From NCBI RefSeq assembly GCF_000745315.1, contig NZ_JQNQ01000001.1, positions 2,356,001-2,420,000 on the forward strand: a DNA stretch of 64,000 bases, read 5' to 3'. The notes beneath the pieces were generated by a model that worked only from the letters and a program-made list of their open reading frames with translations, was not told the DNA's origin and did not search any database. Both the position numbers and the translations under genes were made by a program. This DNA is from Salegentibacter sp. Hel_I_6 (GTDB lineage: Bacteria > Bacteroidota > Bacteroidia > Flavobacteriales > Flavobacteriaceae). Position 1 is the stretch's first letter. Each line of letters starts with the position of its first letter. Positions 7,778 to 16,494 of this stretch are shown here, piece after piece.

Positions 7778-9448
7778 GTGTGTGGAATTGTTTGTGCTTT
7801 CGATTTAAAAGAGAAGTCTGAAGACTTAAGACCTCAAATATTAGAAATGGCTAAATGTTTAAGACATCGTGGCCCAGACTGGAGTGGAATTTACAGTGAT
7901 GAAAAGGCGATTTTGGCGCATGAGCGTCTCGCTATTGTAGATCCAATTTCTGGTGGACAGCCATTATTATCTGACGATAAACAGCTAGTGCTTGCTGCAA
8001 ATGGCGAGATCTATAATCATAAAGAATTAAGAAGTCAGTTTCCAAATTATAATTTTCAAACAAAATCTGATTGTGAAGTTATCCTTGCGCTTTATAAAGA
8101 AAAAGGAGATAGCTTTTTAGATGAATTAAACGGGATTTTTGGTTTTGCTATTTATGATGCCGAAAACGATGAGTATTTTATTGCTCGCGATCATATGGGA
8201 ATTATTCCTTTATATATAGGCTGGGATCAAAACGGGACATTTTATGTAGCTTCAGAACTTAAAGCTTTGGAAGGAAAATGTACTAAGATTGAGTTATTTC
8301 CTCCCGGGCATTATTTGTCCAGTAAAAAGGAAGGTTTTCAAAAATGGTATGAGCGCGATTGGATGGAGTATGATGCCGTAAAGGATAATGAAACCAGTAT
8401 TGAAGATTTAAAGGAAGCTCTTGAAAAAGCGGTGCACCGGCAGTTGATGAGTGATGTGCCTTATGGTGTTTTACTTTCAGGTGGCTTAGATTCTTCAATT
8501 ACTTCTGCGGTTGCCAAATTGTATTCAGAAAAAAGAATAGAAAGCGACGATAAAGACGCGGCCTGGTGGCCAAGATTGCACTCTTTTGCCATTGGGTTAG
8601 AGGGTTCGCCAGATCTTGCGGCTGCACAAAAAGTGGCCGATCATTTAGACACGGTGCATCACGAAATAAAATTTACTATACAGGAGGGATTAGATGCGAT
8701 TAAAGATGTGATTTATCATTTAGAAACTTATGATGTAACCACAATTAGGGCGTCTACTCCTATGTATTTAATGGCTAGAACTATTAAATCTTTAGGAATC
8801 AAAATGGTGCTTTCGGGAGAAGGTGCAGATGAAATATTTGGTGGATATCTTTATTTTCATAAAGCTCCCAGTGCAAAAGATTTTCACGAGGAGACCGTTC
8901 GAAAATTAGATAAATTACATCAATATGATTGTCTACGGGCTAATAAATCTCTTTGCGCCTGGGGTATAGAAGGGCGTGTTCCATTCCTGGATAAAGAATT
9001 TATGGATGTAGCCATGAGAATAAATCCTAAAGATAAAATGATTACTGGGGAACGTATTGAAAAGTGGGTGCTAAGAACAGCATTTGAAGATTATTTGCCC
9101 GAAAGCGTTGCCTGGAGACAAAAAGAACAATTTTCTGATGGGGTTGGTTATAGTTGGATAGATACTCTAAAAGAATTGGTTAATGCAGAGGTGAGCGATG
9201 AGCAGCTTAAAAATGCACACTTCAAATTTCCAATTCAGCCACCATCTAGTAAAGAAGAATATTATTACCGGTCTATTTTTACCGAACATTTCCCAAGCGA
9301 TGCCGCAGCACTGTCAGTGCCATCTGTACCTTCTGTAGCTTGTAGTACACCAACCGCTTTAGAATGGGATGAGTCTTTTAAAAATATGAACGATCCATCA
9401 GGTAGAGCAGTAGCCAATGTTCATGCTGATAGTTATAAAAAAGGTTAG
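7778..9448 (+). CDS. asnB: asparagine synthase B (glutamine-hydrolysing), GTG start
   Basis: 556 residues. The N-terminal class II glutaminase domain begins (M)CGIVCAFD, with the nucleophile Cys2 exposed after Met removal. The synthetase domain has the ATP-pyrophosphatase P-loop SGGLDSS at 234-240 and VLSGEGADEIFGGY. It makes asparagine from aspartate, glutamine and ATP in the cytoplasm. The start is GTG at 7778: an in-frame TAA lies five codons upstream with no ATG between, and Cys must directly follow the initiator, so this start is forced. A strong terminator follows at 9481-9513. The gene stands alone. Confidence 0.96.
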   Translation: MCGIVCAFDLKEKSEDLRPQILEMAKCLRHRGPDWSGIYSDEKAILAHERLAIVDPISGGQPLLSDDKQLVLAANGEIYNHKELRSQFPNYNFQTKSDCEVILALYKEKGDSFLDELNGIFGFAIYDAENDEYFIARDHMGIIPLYIGWDQNGTFYVASELKALEGKCTKIELFPPGHYLSSKKEGFQKWYERDWMEYDAVKDNETSIEDLKEALEKAVHRQLMSDVPYGVLLSGGLDSSITSAVAKLYSEKRIESDDKDAAWWPRLHSFAIGLEGSPDLAAAQKVADHLDTVHHEIKFTIQEGLDAIKDVIYHLETYDVTTIRASTPMYLMARTIKSLGIKMVLSGEGADEIFGGYLYFHKAPSAKDFHEETVRKLDKLHQYDCLRANKSLCAWGIEGRVPFLDKEFMDVAMRINPKDKMITGERIEKWVLRTAFEDYLPESVAWRQKEQFSDGVGYSWIDTLKELVNAEVSDEQLKNAHFKFPIQPPSSKEEYYYRSIFTEHFPSDAAALSVPSVPSVACSTPTALEWDESFKNMNDPSGRAVANVHADSYKKG

Positions 9449-9480
9449 TAAGGACTAATTTAGAAAATTGAATTTTATTT

Positions 9481-9513
9481 AAAAGCTACCTAAATCTACG
9501 GGTAGCTTTTTTT
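9481..9513 (+). terminator. intrinsic terminator of asnB
   Basis: Perfect 10-bp stem (AAAAGCTACC at 9481-9490 with GGTAGCTTTT at 9501-9510), 10-nt loop, then further T. It lies 33 bases past the asnB stop. The rest of the 333-bp gap up to sdhC shows no ORF; besides the promoter at 9721-9751 there is only an isolated TATATTTG at 9681-9688 without a partner TTG. Confidence 0.85.
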
Positions 9514-9720
9514 ATGGAGTTTTAATTCCTAGCCTGGTTTGTGAATTGTGTAACCGTAATTTATATGAATTTTCGCCAGAAAATTATGAAAGCTTTGAAA
9601 AATAGCTATTAATTCAAGGTTTTGGCCCTGGGTTGTATATAAATTCTGAATAATGATCTTCAACAAAATTATGGCTTACTTATATTTGTTCTAAATAGTC
9701 CTATAAACAGGCTTGAAAGT

Positions 9721-9751
9721 TTGTCCGTAAGTGATTTGGAGTGTATTTTTG
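9721..9751 (+). promoter_or_regulatory. Bacteroidota-type promoter of the sdh operon
   Basis: TTG at 9721-9723 and TATTTTTG (TAnnTTTG) at 9744-9751, 20-bp spacing, fit the -33/-7 consensus of Bacteroidota primary sigma factor. The predicted start of transcription lies about 25 nt before the sdhC ATG. Confidence 0.55.
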
Positions 9752-9781
9752 CTTGTAAATTTCTATAAAATAATCAAACCA

Positions 9782-10444
9782 ATGGGTGGATTTCTAAATT
9801 CAACCATAGCAAGAAAAGTTGCTATGGCCTTATCGGGACTTTTTCTGGTCTTATTTTTAGCTCAGCATTTCAGCATCAATTTTATTTCAGTATTCAGTAA
9901 AGACCTGTTTAATGAAATTTCTCATTTTATGGGAACCAACTTTTTTGTGCAGGCTTTGTTGCAGCCGGTCTTAATTTTCGGGGTGATTTTTCACTTTGTA
10001 ATGGGTTTTATCCTGGAAGCTAAAAACCGTGGGGCAAGAGACATTAAGTATGTGAAGTTTGCCGGAAATGAAAATTCAAGCTGGGTTTCAAGAAACATGA
10101 TTTACTCAGGACTTGTAGTTTTGGCTTTTTTAGCACTTCACTTTTACGATTTCTGGTTTCCGGAAATGATTCATAAATATATAGAATCGCATCCCGAAGA
10201 CGCTGCTCGTTATTATGACGAGTTAGTGGCGAAATTCCAAAGCCCGGTTAGAACAATATTATACGTGGTTTCATTTGTATTTTTGGCCCTTCACCTTTAT
10301 CACGGCTTTTCTTCTACTTTCCAATCTGTTGGATGGAGAAATAAGTACGCCAAAGGACTTAGAGGATTTACCAAAGCTTATGCGATCATCATACCGCTAG
10401 GATTTATTTTTATAGCCCTTTTTCACTATATTAATAACCTTTAA
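9782..10444 (+). CDS. sdhC: succinate dehydrogenase cytochrome b subunit
   Basis: 220 residues from the ATG at 9782 (MGGFLNSTIARKVAMALSG), the usual start of Bacteroidota SdhC; a GTG 51 nt upstream would add an unsupported hydrophobic extension. Five membrane segments with conserved His residues (AQHFSINF, FHFVMGF, LHFYDFW, LHLYHGFSS) identify the single-subunit, diheme-type cytochrome b that anchors complex II and reduces menaquinone. First gene of the sdh operon, 12 nt before sdhA. Confidence 0.92.
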   Translation: MGGFLNSTIARKVAMALSGLFLVLFLAQHFSINFISVFSKDLFNEISHFMGTNFFVQALLQPVLIFGVIFHFVMGFILEAKNRGARDIKYVKFAGNENSSWVSRNMIYSGLVVLAFLALHFYDFWFPEMIHKYIESHPEDAARYYDELVAKFQSPVRTILYVVSFVFLALHLYHGFSSTFQSVGWRNKYAKGLRGFTKAYAIIIPLGFIFIALFHYINNL

Positions 10445-10456
10445 TACGTAAGATTT

Positions 10457-12460
10457 ATGTCAGTTTTAGATTCAAAAATACCTAAAGGGCCTCTAGCAGA
10501 AAAGTGGACCAATCATAAAAATGATATTAACCTGGTAAACCCGGCCAATAAGCGTAATATCGATGTTATCGTTATTGGGACAGGTCTTGCGGGAGGAGCT
10601 GCAGCTGCAACTCTTGCCGAATTAGGTTATAATGTAAAAACATTTTGTTACCAGGATTCTCCAAGACGTGCTCACTCTATCGCCGCCCAGGGAGGTATTA
10701 ATGCCTCTAAGAATTACCAGGGAGATGGAGATTCAGATTACCGCCTATTTTACGATACTGTAAAAGGTGGGGATTACCGTTCTCGTGAAGGAAACGTTTA
10801 TCGTCTTGCTGAAGTTTCAGGAAATATTATAGATCAATGTGTGGCACAGGGAGTTCCTTTTGCCCGTGAATATGGAGGTTATTTAGATAACCGTTCTTTT
10901 GGGGGTGTGCTTGTATCAAGAACTTTCTACGCTAAAGGACAAACAGGCCAACAGTTGTTGCTGGGAGCATATTCAGCAATGAATCGCCAGATTAACCGGG
11001 GTAAAATTCAGCCTTTCAACCGTCACGAAATGATGGATTTAGTATTGGTAGATGGTAAAGCTCGCGGAATTATCGCCAGAAATATGATTACCGGTGAGAT
11101 TGAACGCCATTCGGCTCACGCCGTGGTATTGGCTTCCGGTGGTTATGGGAATGTTTTCTTCCTTTCTACAAACGCAATGGGAAGTAACGTGATGGCTGCG
11201 TGGCGAGCTCACCGTAGAGGTGCTTATTTTGCTAACCCCTGTTATACACAAATTCACCCAACCTGTATTCCGGTTTCCGGAGATCATCAGTCAAAATTGA
11301 CTTTGATGTCTGAATCTCTTAGAAATGATGGACGAATTTGGGTACCGAAGAAAGAAGAAGACGCCAAAGCAATAAGAGAAGGTAAGAAAAAACCAACTGA
11401 ACTTTCAGAAGAAGAAAGAGATTATTACTTAGAACGTCGTTATCCTGCTTTTGGTAACCTTGTGCCTCGAGATGTGGCGTCAAGGGCAGCTAAAGAGCGT
11501 TGCGATGCCGGTTACGGAGTTAATAAAACCGGACAGGCAGTTTATCTGGATTTTGCCAGTGCCATAGAGCGCTACGGAAAAGAGAAAGCTTTTACTTCAG
11601 GTAATAAGAATGCTTCCAAAGAAGAAATTACAAAACTTGGGAAAGAAGTTGTAGCTTCTAAATACGGAAACCTCTTCGATATGTATCAGAAAATCGTAGA
11701 TCAAAATCCGTATGAAACCCCAATGATGATATATCCTGCGGTTCACTATACAATGGGTGGACTTTGGGTAGATTATAACCTGCAAACTACCATTCCTGGT
11801 TGTTACGCTGCCGGAGAAGCAAACTTCTCAGATCACGGAGCTAACAGGCTTGGCGCCTCTGCACTAATGCAGGGACTGGCAGATGGTTATTTTGTATTGC
11901 CTTATACTATAGGTGATTATTTATCTGATGATATTCGTACCGGAGCTATTTCTACAGATTCTGCTGAATTTGCAGAAACCGAAAAAGCAGTGAAAGAGCG
12001 AATTGATAAAATGATGAATGCCGGCGGAACGAAATCTGTAGATTCCTATCACAAGGAATTAGGGCTGATTATGTGGAACAAATGTGGAATGGCTCGTAAT
12101 GCAGAAGGCTTAAAAGAAGCGATTGAAGAAATTGCTGCTTTAAGAGAAGATTTCTGGAAAAATGTAAAAGTCCCCGGAACTGCCACTTCTAAAAACGCCG
12201 AGCTTGAAAAAGCTGGTCGTGTAGCCGATTTCCTTGAACTGGGTGAATTATTCGCTAAAGATGCATTACATAGAGAAGAATCTTGTGGGGGGCATTTTAG
12301 AGAGGAATATCAAACCGAAGAAGGTGAAGCTTTAAGGGACGATGAGAACTTTAGGTATGTAGCTGCCTGGGAATATAAAGGAAAACCTGCAGATGCAGTT
12401 CTTCATAAAGAAGAATTGATATTTGAAAATATAGAATTGAAAACAAGAAGTTACAAGTAA
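10457..12460 (+). CDS. sdhA: succinate dehydrogenase flavoprotein subunit
   Basis: 667 residues. Dinucleotide-binding GTGLAGG at 41-47, covalent-FAD site RRAHSIAAQGGINAS (His73), substrate/FAD region PCYTQIHPTCIP, and C-terminal FAD motif GEANFSDHGANRLGASAL. It oxidises succinate to fumarate in the citric acid cycle as part of membrane complex II with SdhB and SdhC. The length matches the B. subtilis/Bacteroidota SdhA group, longer than the proteobacterial form. The downstream partner sdhB is 428 nt away because another gene sits between them. Confidence 0.97.
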   Translation: MSVLDSKIPKGPLAEKWTNHKNDINLVNPANKRNIDVIVIGTGLAGGAAAATLAELGYNVKTFCYQDSPRRAHSIAAQGGINASKNYQGDGDSDYRLFYDTVKGGDYRSREGNVYRLAEVSGNIIDQCVAQGVPFAREYGGYLDNRSFGGVLVSRTFYAKGQTGQQLLLGAYSAMNRQINRGKIQPFNRHEMMDLVLVDGKARGIIARNMITGEIERHSAHAVVLASGGYGNVFFLSTNAMGSNVMAAWRAHRRGAYFANPCYTQIHPTCIPVSGDHQSKLTLMSESLRNDGRIWVPKKEEDAKAIREGKKKPTELSEEERDYYLERRYPAFGNLVPRDVASRAAKERCDAGYGVNKTGQAVYLDFASAIERYGKEKAFTSGNKNASKEEITKLGKEVVASKYGNLFDMYQKIVDQNPYETPMMIYPAVHYTMGGLWVDYNLQTTIPGCYAAGEANFSDHGANRLGASALMQGLADGYFVLPYTIGDYLSDDIRTGAISTDSAEFAETEKAVKERIDKMMNAGGTKSVDSYHKELGLIMWNKCGMARNAEGLKEAIEEIAALREDFWKNVKVPGTATSKNAELEKAGRVADFLELGELFAKDALHREESCGGHFREEYQTEEGEALRDDENFRYVAAWEYKGKPADAVLHKEELIFENIELKTRSYK

Positions 12461-12485
12461 GTTCATAGTGAATGGTTAATTGTTA
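12461..12485 (+). repeat. left flank of the four-helix-bundle gene
   Basis: Between the sdhA stop and the inserted ORF lies a short stretch with repeated GTGAAT/GGTTAAT/TGTTAAT units. It is partly complementary in character to the tandem TTAACTTTTAAC repeats on the other side (12860-12887), giving the insert loosely inverted ends. The match is imperfect. Confidence 0.4.
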
Positions 12486-12863
12486 ATGGAGAAGATAAAA
12501 TCATTCGAAGATTTAGTCTGCTGGCAAAAAGGTAGGGCTATTCGAATGGAGATTTCTAAACTTATTACACAATTTCCTGCTGAAGAAAAATTTGAATTGG
12601 TTTCTCAAATGAGAAGAGCTTCCCGATCAGTTACACATAATTTAGCTGAAGGTTACGGAAGATTTCATTTTAAGGAAAATATCCAATTCTGTAGAATTTC
12701 AAGAGGCTCACTTTATGAAATAAAAGATCAATTAATTACTGCATTTGATGAGCAGTATATTGACGAAAAAACATTTGAAAATTTAAAGAAAAAGGTTGAA
12801 GAAGGAATAGTTATTTTGAATGGCTATATTAATTATCTGAAAAAAGCAGGTAAATCCTATTAA
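12486..12863 (+). CDS. four-helix-bundle protein (23S rRNA intervening-sequence protein family)
   Basis: 125 residues from ATG 12486 (an upstream TTG at 12480 would add two residues). It matches the TIGR02436/S23 family: SFEDLVCWQKGRAI, then SQMRRASRSVTHNLAEGYGR (conserved RRA...S...N.AEG.GR), then FCRISRGSLYEIKDQL, all predicted helices. Members form pentameric four-helix bundles; they occur in 23S rRNA intervening sequences, as Avd accessory proteins of diversity-generating retroelements, and as free-standing genes of unknown function. Here the gene lies between sdhA and sdhB on the same strand, an unusual position that suggests insertion of a small mobile or formerly mobile unit. No retroelement genes are nearby. 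Confidence 0.85.
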   Translation: MEKIKSFEDLVCWQKGRAIRMEISKLITQFPAEEKFELVSQMRRASRSVTHNLAEGYGRFHFKENIQFCRISRGSLYEIKDQLITAFDEQYIDEKTFENLKKKVEEGIVILNGYINYLKKAGKSY

Positions 12864-12887
12864 CTTTTAACACTTAACTTTTAACGA
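12860..12887 (+). repeat. 14-bp tandem repeat before sdhB
   Basis: Two copies of TTAACTTTTAAC plus two bases (AC, then GA) at 12860-12873 and 12874-12887. They begin at the stop codon of the four-helix-bundle gene and end 1 nt before the sdhB ATG, so they occupy the sdhB translation-initiation region. Confidence 0.75.
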
Positions 12888-12888
12888 T

Positions 12889-13635
12889 ATGAAGTTAACA
12901 CTTAAAATATGGCGTCAGGAAAATGCCACTGCTAAAGGAAAAATGGTAGATTATCATGTAGATGGGATAGACGGAGATATGTCTTTTCTTGAAATGCTGG
13001 ATATACTTAACGAGCAGTTGGTAGAAAAAGGAGAAGATACCATTCAGTTTGATCACGATTGTCGTGAGGGAATTTGTGGTTCTTGTTCTTTGCAAATTAA
13101 CGGGGAGCCTCACGGGCCAGATAAGTTAATCGCCACCTGTCAGTTGCATATGCGCTCTTTTAAAGATGGTGATACCATTTATATCGAGCCATTTAGAGCA
13201 AAAGCTTTTCCGGTAATAAAAGACCTTATTGTAGATCGTACTGCTTTTGACAGGATTCAACAAGCCTGGGGATATGTTTCGGTAAATACTTCTGGAAATA
13301 CTGTAGATGCGAATACTATTCCAATTGAAAAAGAAAAAGCCGACGAATCTTTTAACGCGGCAACCTGTATTGGCTGTGGAGCTTGTGTAGCAGCTTGTAA
13401 AAATGCGAGTGCTATGTTGTTTACTTCAGCCAAAGTTTCTCAATATGCTTTGCTTCCGCAAGGGCGTGTAGAAGCTACTGAGCGAGTTAAAGCAATGGTT
13501 AGACAAATGGACGAAGAAGGATTTGGAAACTGTAGTAATACGGGAGCCTGCGAAATAGAATGTCCGAAAGGAATTTCTCTAGAGAATATCGCGCGTATGA
13601 ACCGTGAATATCTTGCAGCTAGCGTAAATGGATAA
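12889..13635 (+). CDS. sdhB: succinate dehydrogenase iron-sulfur subunit
   Basis: 248 residues. The [2Fe-2S] plant-ferredoxin motif is CREGICGSC (Cys58, 63, 66) with Cys84, and the [4Fe-4S]/[3Fe-4S] domain has CIGCGACVAAC (from Cys160) and CSNTGACEIECPKG. It passes electrons from SdhA FAD to the SdhC quinone site. Despite the inserted gene upstream, its frame is intact and it is followed by a strong terminator, so it remains the last gene of the sdh operon. Confidence 0.96.
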   Translation: MKLTLKIWRQENATAKGKMVDYHVDGIDGDMSFLEMLDILNEQLVEKGEDTIQFDHDCREGICGSCSLQINGEPHGPDKLIATCQLHMRSFKDGDTIYIEPFRAKAFPVIKDLIVDRTAFDRIQQAWGYVSVNTSGNTVDANTIPIEKEKADESFNAATCIGCGACVAACKNASAMLFTSAKVSQYALLPQGRVEATERVKAMVRQMDEEGFGNCSNTGACEIECPKGISLENIARMNREYLAASVNG

Positions 13636-13660
13636 AACTTCCTTAAATACAAATAAATCG

Positions 13661-13693
13661 ATCCCAAATTCTTTTTGAATTTGGGATTTTTTA
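13661..13693 (+). terminator. intrinsic terminator of the sdh operon
   Basis: Perfect 11-bp stem (ATCCCAAATTC at 13661-13671, GAATTTGGGAT at 13677-13687), 5-nt T loop and a run of T after the stem. Confidence 0.9.
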
Positions 13694-13717
13694 TGCAACT
13701 TAATTAAAAATAGCGCA

Positions 13718-14872
13718 ATGCCAGATTTTCAAAATCTACCTTCAAAACTTCCCGCCGGGAAAACCAGTATATTTTCAGTAATGAGCGGACTCGCAAGAAA
13801 GCATAAGGCGATAGATATTTCTCAGGGTTTTCCGAATTTTGAAACCGATAATCATTTAAAAGAGCTGGTTTGTAAAGCGATGAAAGATGGCTACAACCAG
13901 TATCCGCCAATGAATGGCATTCCTGAACTGAGGGAGCAAATTGTTAGCAAAATTGAAAATCTCTATGGAAAGAAATACGATGAAGCCTCCGAAATTATCT
14001 TCACCGCAGGAGCTACCCAGGCCCTATATTGCGCTATAAGCGCATTTGTGCATCCTGGAGATGAAGTAATTGTCTTTAAACCAGCTTACGATTCTTATGA
14101 ACCAGACATTAAACTGGCTGGTGGGAAACCTGTTTTAATTGAATTAAAAGGAAAAGATTTTAAAATTGACTGGCAGGAAGTTGAAGCAAAAATCACTTCC
14201 AAAACCAGGATGATCATAATCAATACACCGCATAATCCAACAGGAACTGTTCTATCAAAAAACGATATGCTCCGTCTGGAGAAATTATTAAGAGATACCA
14301 ATATTATTCTTTTAAGTGATGAGGTGTACGAGCATCTTATTTTTGATGATGAAAAGCATCAAAGTGCCTCAAAGTTCCCTGGTTTAGCTGAAAGAGCTAT
14401 TGTTTGTGCTTCCTTCGGGAAAACTTTTCATAACACGGGTTGGAAAATGGGCTATTGCGTAGCGCCTGAAGTATTAATGAAGGAGATCATCAAGTTTCAC
14501 CAGGCTACGGTTTTTTGCGTAAATCACCCCATGCAAAGGGCTTTTGCAGAATATTTAAAAAATCCGGATCACTATTTGAGCCTTGGAAATTTCTATCAGG
14601 AAAAGCGAGATAAGTTTTTGGAATTGATGCAAGACTCAAAATTTAAAGGAACTCCCTCAAAAGGTACCTATTTCCAGGTAATGGACTATTCAGAAATTAC
14701 CGATGAACACGATGTTGATTTTGCAAAAAGATTAATTACTGAATACGGACTCGCTACGATTCCGGTTTCTGTATTTCAAAAAGATGGAAAAGATCACAAA
14801 CAGTTACGTTTCTGCTTTGCAAAAACCGATGAAACCCTGGAAAAAGCAGCTGAGATTTTACATAAATTATAG
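13718..14872 (+). CDS. PLP aminotransferase, methionine aminotransferase (YbdL) type
   Basis: 384 residues, fold-type I class I aminotransferase. Substrate-binding start SLPAGKTS/IDISQGFPNF, PLP ring contact region FTAGATQALYCAIS, NTPHNPTG, LSDEVYEHL, Schiff-base lysine in SFGKTFHNTGWK (Lys235) and C-terminal RFCFAKTDETL. The SQGFPNF and KTFHNTGWK signatures match the YbdL/methionine aminotransferase and kynurenine-aminotransferase-like branch, which converts methionine and 2-oxo acids. Exact amino donor is inference. Own unit between two intergenic elements. Confidence 0.87.
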   Translation: MPDFQNLPSKLPAGKTSIFSVMSGLARKHKAIDISQGFPNFETDNHLKELVCKAMKDGYNQYPPMNGIPELREQIVSKIENLYGKKYDEASEIIFTAGATQALYCAISAFVHPGDEVIVFKPAYDSYEPDIKLAGGKPVLIELKGKDFKIDWQEVEAKITSKTRMIIINTPHNPTGTVLSKNDMLRLEKLLRDTNIILLSDEVYEHLIFDDEKHQSASKFPGLAERAIVCASFGKTFHNTGWKMGYCVAPEVLMKEIIKFHQATVFCVNHPMQRAFAEYLKNPDHYLSLGNFYQEKRDKFLELMQDSKFKGTPSKGTYFQVMDYSEITDEHDVDFAKRLITEYGLATIPVSVFQKDGKDHKQLRFCFAKTDETLEKAAEILHKL

Positions 14873-14900
14873 CATCAAGGTTCTCTGAAAAGTATAGCTT

Positions 14901-15005
14901 CGTCAAGCTGAACTCGTTTCAGCTTCTAAGCTGTTTTTAATTGTCAATATCTTAGATCCCCGATCAAAAATCGAGGCAGGCTCTGAAATAAATTCAGGAT
15001 GACGA
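14901..15005. repeat. hairpin-rich intergenic repeat, copy A
   Basis: Holds GCTGAACTCGTTTCAGC (stem of six around CTCG, about 14908-14924) and, at 14976-15005, a 30-base stretch identical to 22525-22554 that contains CTGAAATAAATTCAG. Lies between the aminotransferase gene and pdeM. The first hairpin recurs in variant form at 21541-21570. Confidence 0.7.
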
Positions 15006-15037
15006 TTTAATTTTTTCCAAGTCACTCAAATAATTCA

Positions 15038-15673
15038 ATGACAATAAACCTCCAAAATCAAACTTTTGAACTTCACCCCAGCGGTGCCGCTTTTTGGAAA
15101 GAAGAGGAAATCCTCTTAATAAGCGATGTGCATTTAGGAAAGATCTCTCATTTTAGGAAATTTGGAAGTGCCGTGCCTCATAAAGCGATAAAAGCAAATT
15201 TTTTAAGGCTGAGCGAAGTAGTAGGAAAGTTTCAGCCTAAAGTCGTCTGTTTTCTAGGCGATCTTTTTCATAGCGATCTGAATAGTGAGTGGAAATTATT
15301 CGAAAACTGGCTTAGTTTTGTAGAAGCCGAAGTAGTTTTAATAGCAGGAAATCACGATATAATTTCTCCCTTAAAATATGAAGAGCTGGGCGTGAAAATT
15401 CATTCAGAATGGCAGCTTAATGGTTTTTTGCTTACCCATCATCCAGAAAACAGGACAGATTTCTTTAACCTTTGCGGCCATATTCACCCTGGCTATCGAT
15501 TAAATGGAAAAGGAAAACAAAGCTTGAAATTACCCTGTTTTTTCCGAAGAAAAGATCAGTTGATTTTTCCTGCTTTTGGGGAATTCACCGGGAATTTTAT
15601 GATGAAGCTAAATGAAGGGGAAAAAGCATACGCAATTACCCAAAATGAAGTAATTTTAATAGAAAACAGCTAA
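15038..15673 (+). CDS. pdeM: ligase-associated metallophosphoesterase PdeM
   Basis: 211 residues with a calcineurin-like set of metal motifs: SDVHLGK (about 29-35), GDLFHSD, AGNHD, LTHHPE and GHIHPG. The opening LHPSGAAFW and the order of motifs are characteristic of the PdeM family, often linked to an ATP-dependent ligase, LhrC-type helicase and exonuclease in a bacterial DNA repair module. None of those partners is present within this window, so here it is detached from its module. It is followed after 2 nt by the TspO-like gene, implying cotranscription. Confidence 0.85.
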   Translation: MTINLQNQTFELHPSGAAFWKEEEILLISDVHLGKISHFRKFGSAVPHKAIKANFLRLSEVVGKFQPKVVCFLGDLFHSDLNSEWKLFENWLSFVEAEVVLIAGNHDIISPLKYEELGVKIHSEWQLNGFLLTHHPENRTDFFNLCGHIHPGYRLNGKGKQSLKLPCFFRRKDQLIFPAFGEFTGNFMMKLNEGEKAYAITQNEVILIENS

Positions 15674-15675
15674 AA

Positions 15676-16467
15676 ATGGAAAAACGTCTTGCGATACTCA
15701 ATTTTATCTCGGTAATTTTAATTATTGCGGTTAGTTATATCTCCCAAACAGGAATCATTAATGGGAATACTATGGGTAGCCTTAGTGCCGAGTATTATAA
15801 TCTTTTTACTCCTGCAGGTTATGCTTTTGCCATTTGGGGAATAATCTTTCTTTCGCTTCTAGGCTTTTCCGGTTATCAACTTTTCCAGGCATTTTCAGCG
15901 AAAAATAATCTGGAGTTTTTAAAGAATTCCGGTTACTGGTTTTTAACGGCTAACCTGGCCAATGCTGCCTGGGTAATATTTTGGCTCTATGAGTTTACGG
16001 GAGTTTCAGTACTGCTCATGTTTTTAATTCTTTTCTCTCTTATAAAAATAATCCTGAAAACCAATATGGAACGCTGGGACGCTCCATTAAAAACCCTTGC
16101 TTTTAGCTGGTGGCCTATTTGCCTTTATTCAGGATGGATTGCCGTAGCCAGTATCGCAAATGTTTCGGCTTATCTTTCAAAAATAGATTGGACAGCACCG
16201 TTTTTTGGAGAAGAAATTTGGACGGTTATTATTATTGCAGTGGCTGTTTTTCTGAATATCGCTATGATCTGGCGCAGGAATATGCGTGAATTTGCTGCAG
16301 TTGGCGTTTGGGCGTTAATCGCTATTTATTTCAGACATTTTGGCGAAATCCCACTTATCGCTTATTCTGCGTTAATAGGTGCGGTTGCTATTTTTTCAAA
16401 TATTATTTACCACGGCTGGTTGAATAAGGAAACAAACCCGATGTATAAATTAATGAAGCGCGATTAA
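15676..16467 (+). CDS. TspO/MBR-like tryptophan-rich membrane protein
   Basis: 263 residues, about seven or eight hydrophobic segments, with the TspO-like features FTPAGYAFAIWGIIFL, ANAAWVIFWL and FSWWPICLYSGWIAVA (Trp-rich helices). It is longer than the five-helix, ~160-residue TspO core, as is common for the Bacteroidota relatives called tryptophan-rich sensory proteins. TspO proteins bind porphyrins and sterols; a role for this one is not shown. It starts 2 nt after pdeM. Confidence 0.75.
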   Translation: MEKRLAILNFISVILIIAVSYISQTGIINGNTMGSLSAEYYNLFTPAGYAFAIWGIIFLSLLGFSGYQLFQAFSAKNNLEFLKNSGYWFLTANLANAAWVIFWLYEFTGVSVLLMFLILFSLIKIILKTNMERWDAPLKTLAFSWWPICLYSGWIAVASIANVSAYLSKIDWTAPFFGEEIWTVIIIAVAVFLNIAMIWRRNMREFAAVGVWALIAIYFRHFGEIPLIAYSALIGAVAIFSNIIYHGWLNKETNPMYKLMKRD

Positions 16468-16494
16468 CTCCACTATTTCAAGGGTGAGACTTTG

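Noticed and set aside
9731..9781. N-terminal extension of sdhC from GTG 9731
   Set aside because: It would include the TATTTTTG promoter element and add residues not expected of SdhC; ATG 9782 gives the standard MGGFLNS start.
12486..12863. Diversity-generating retroelement suggested by the Avd-like fold
   Set aside because: No reverse transcriptase, template repeat or variable repeat is present within the window; the gene fits the free-standing four-helix-bundle family.
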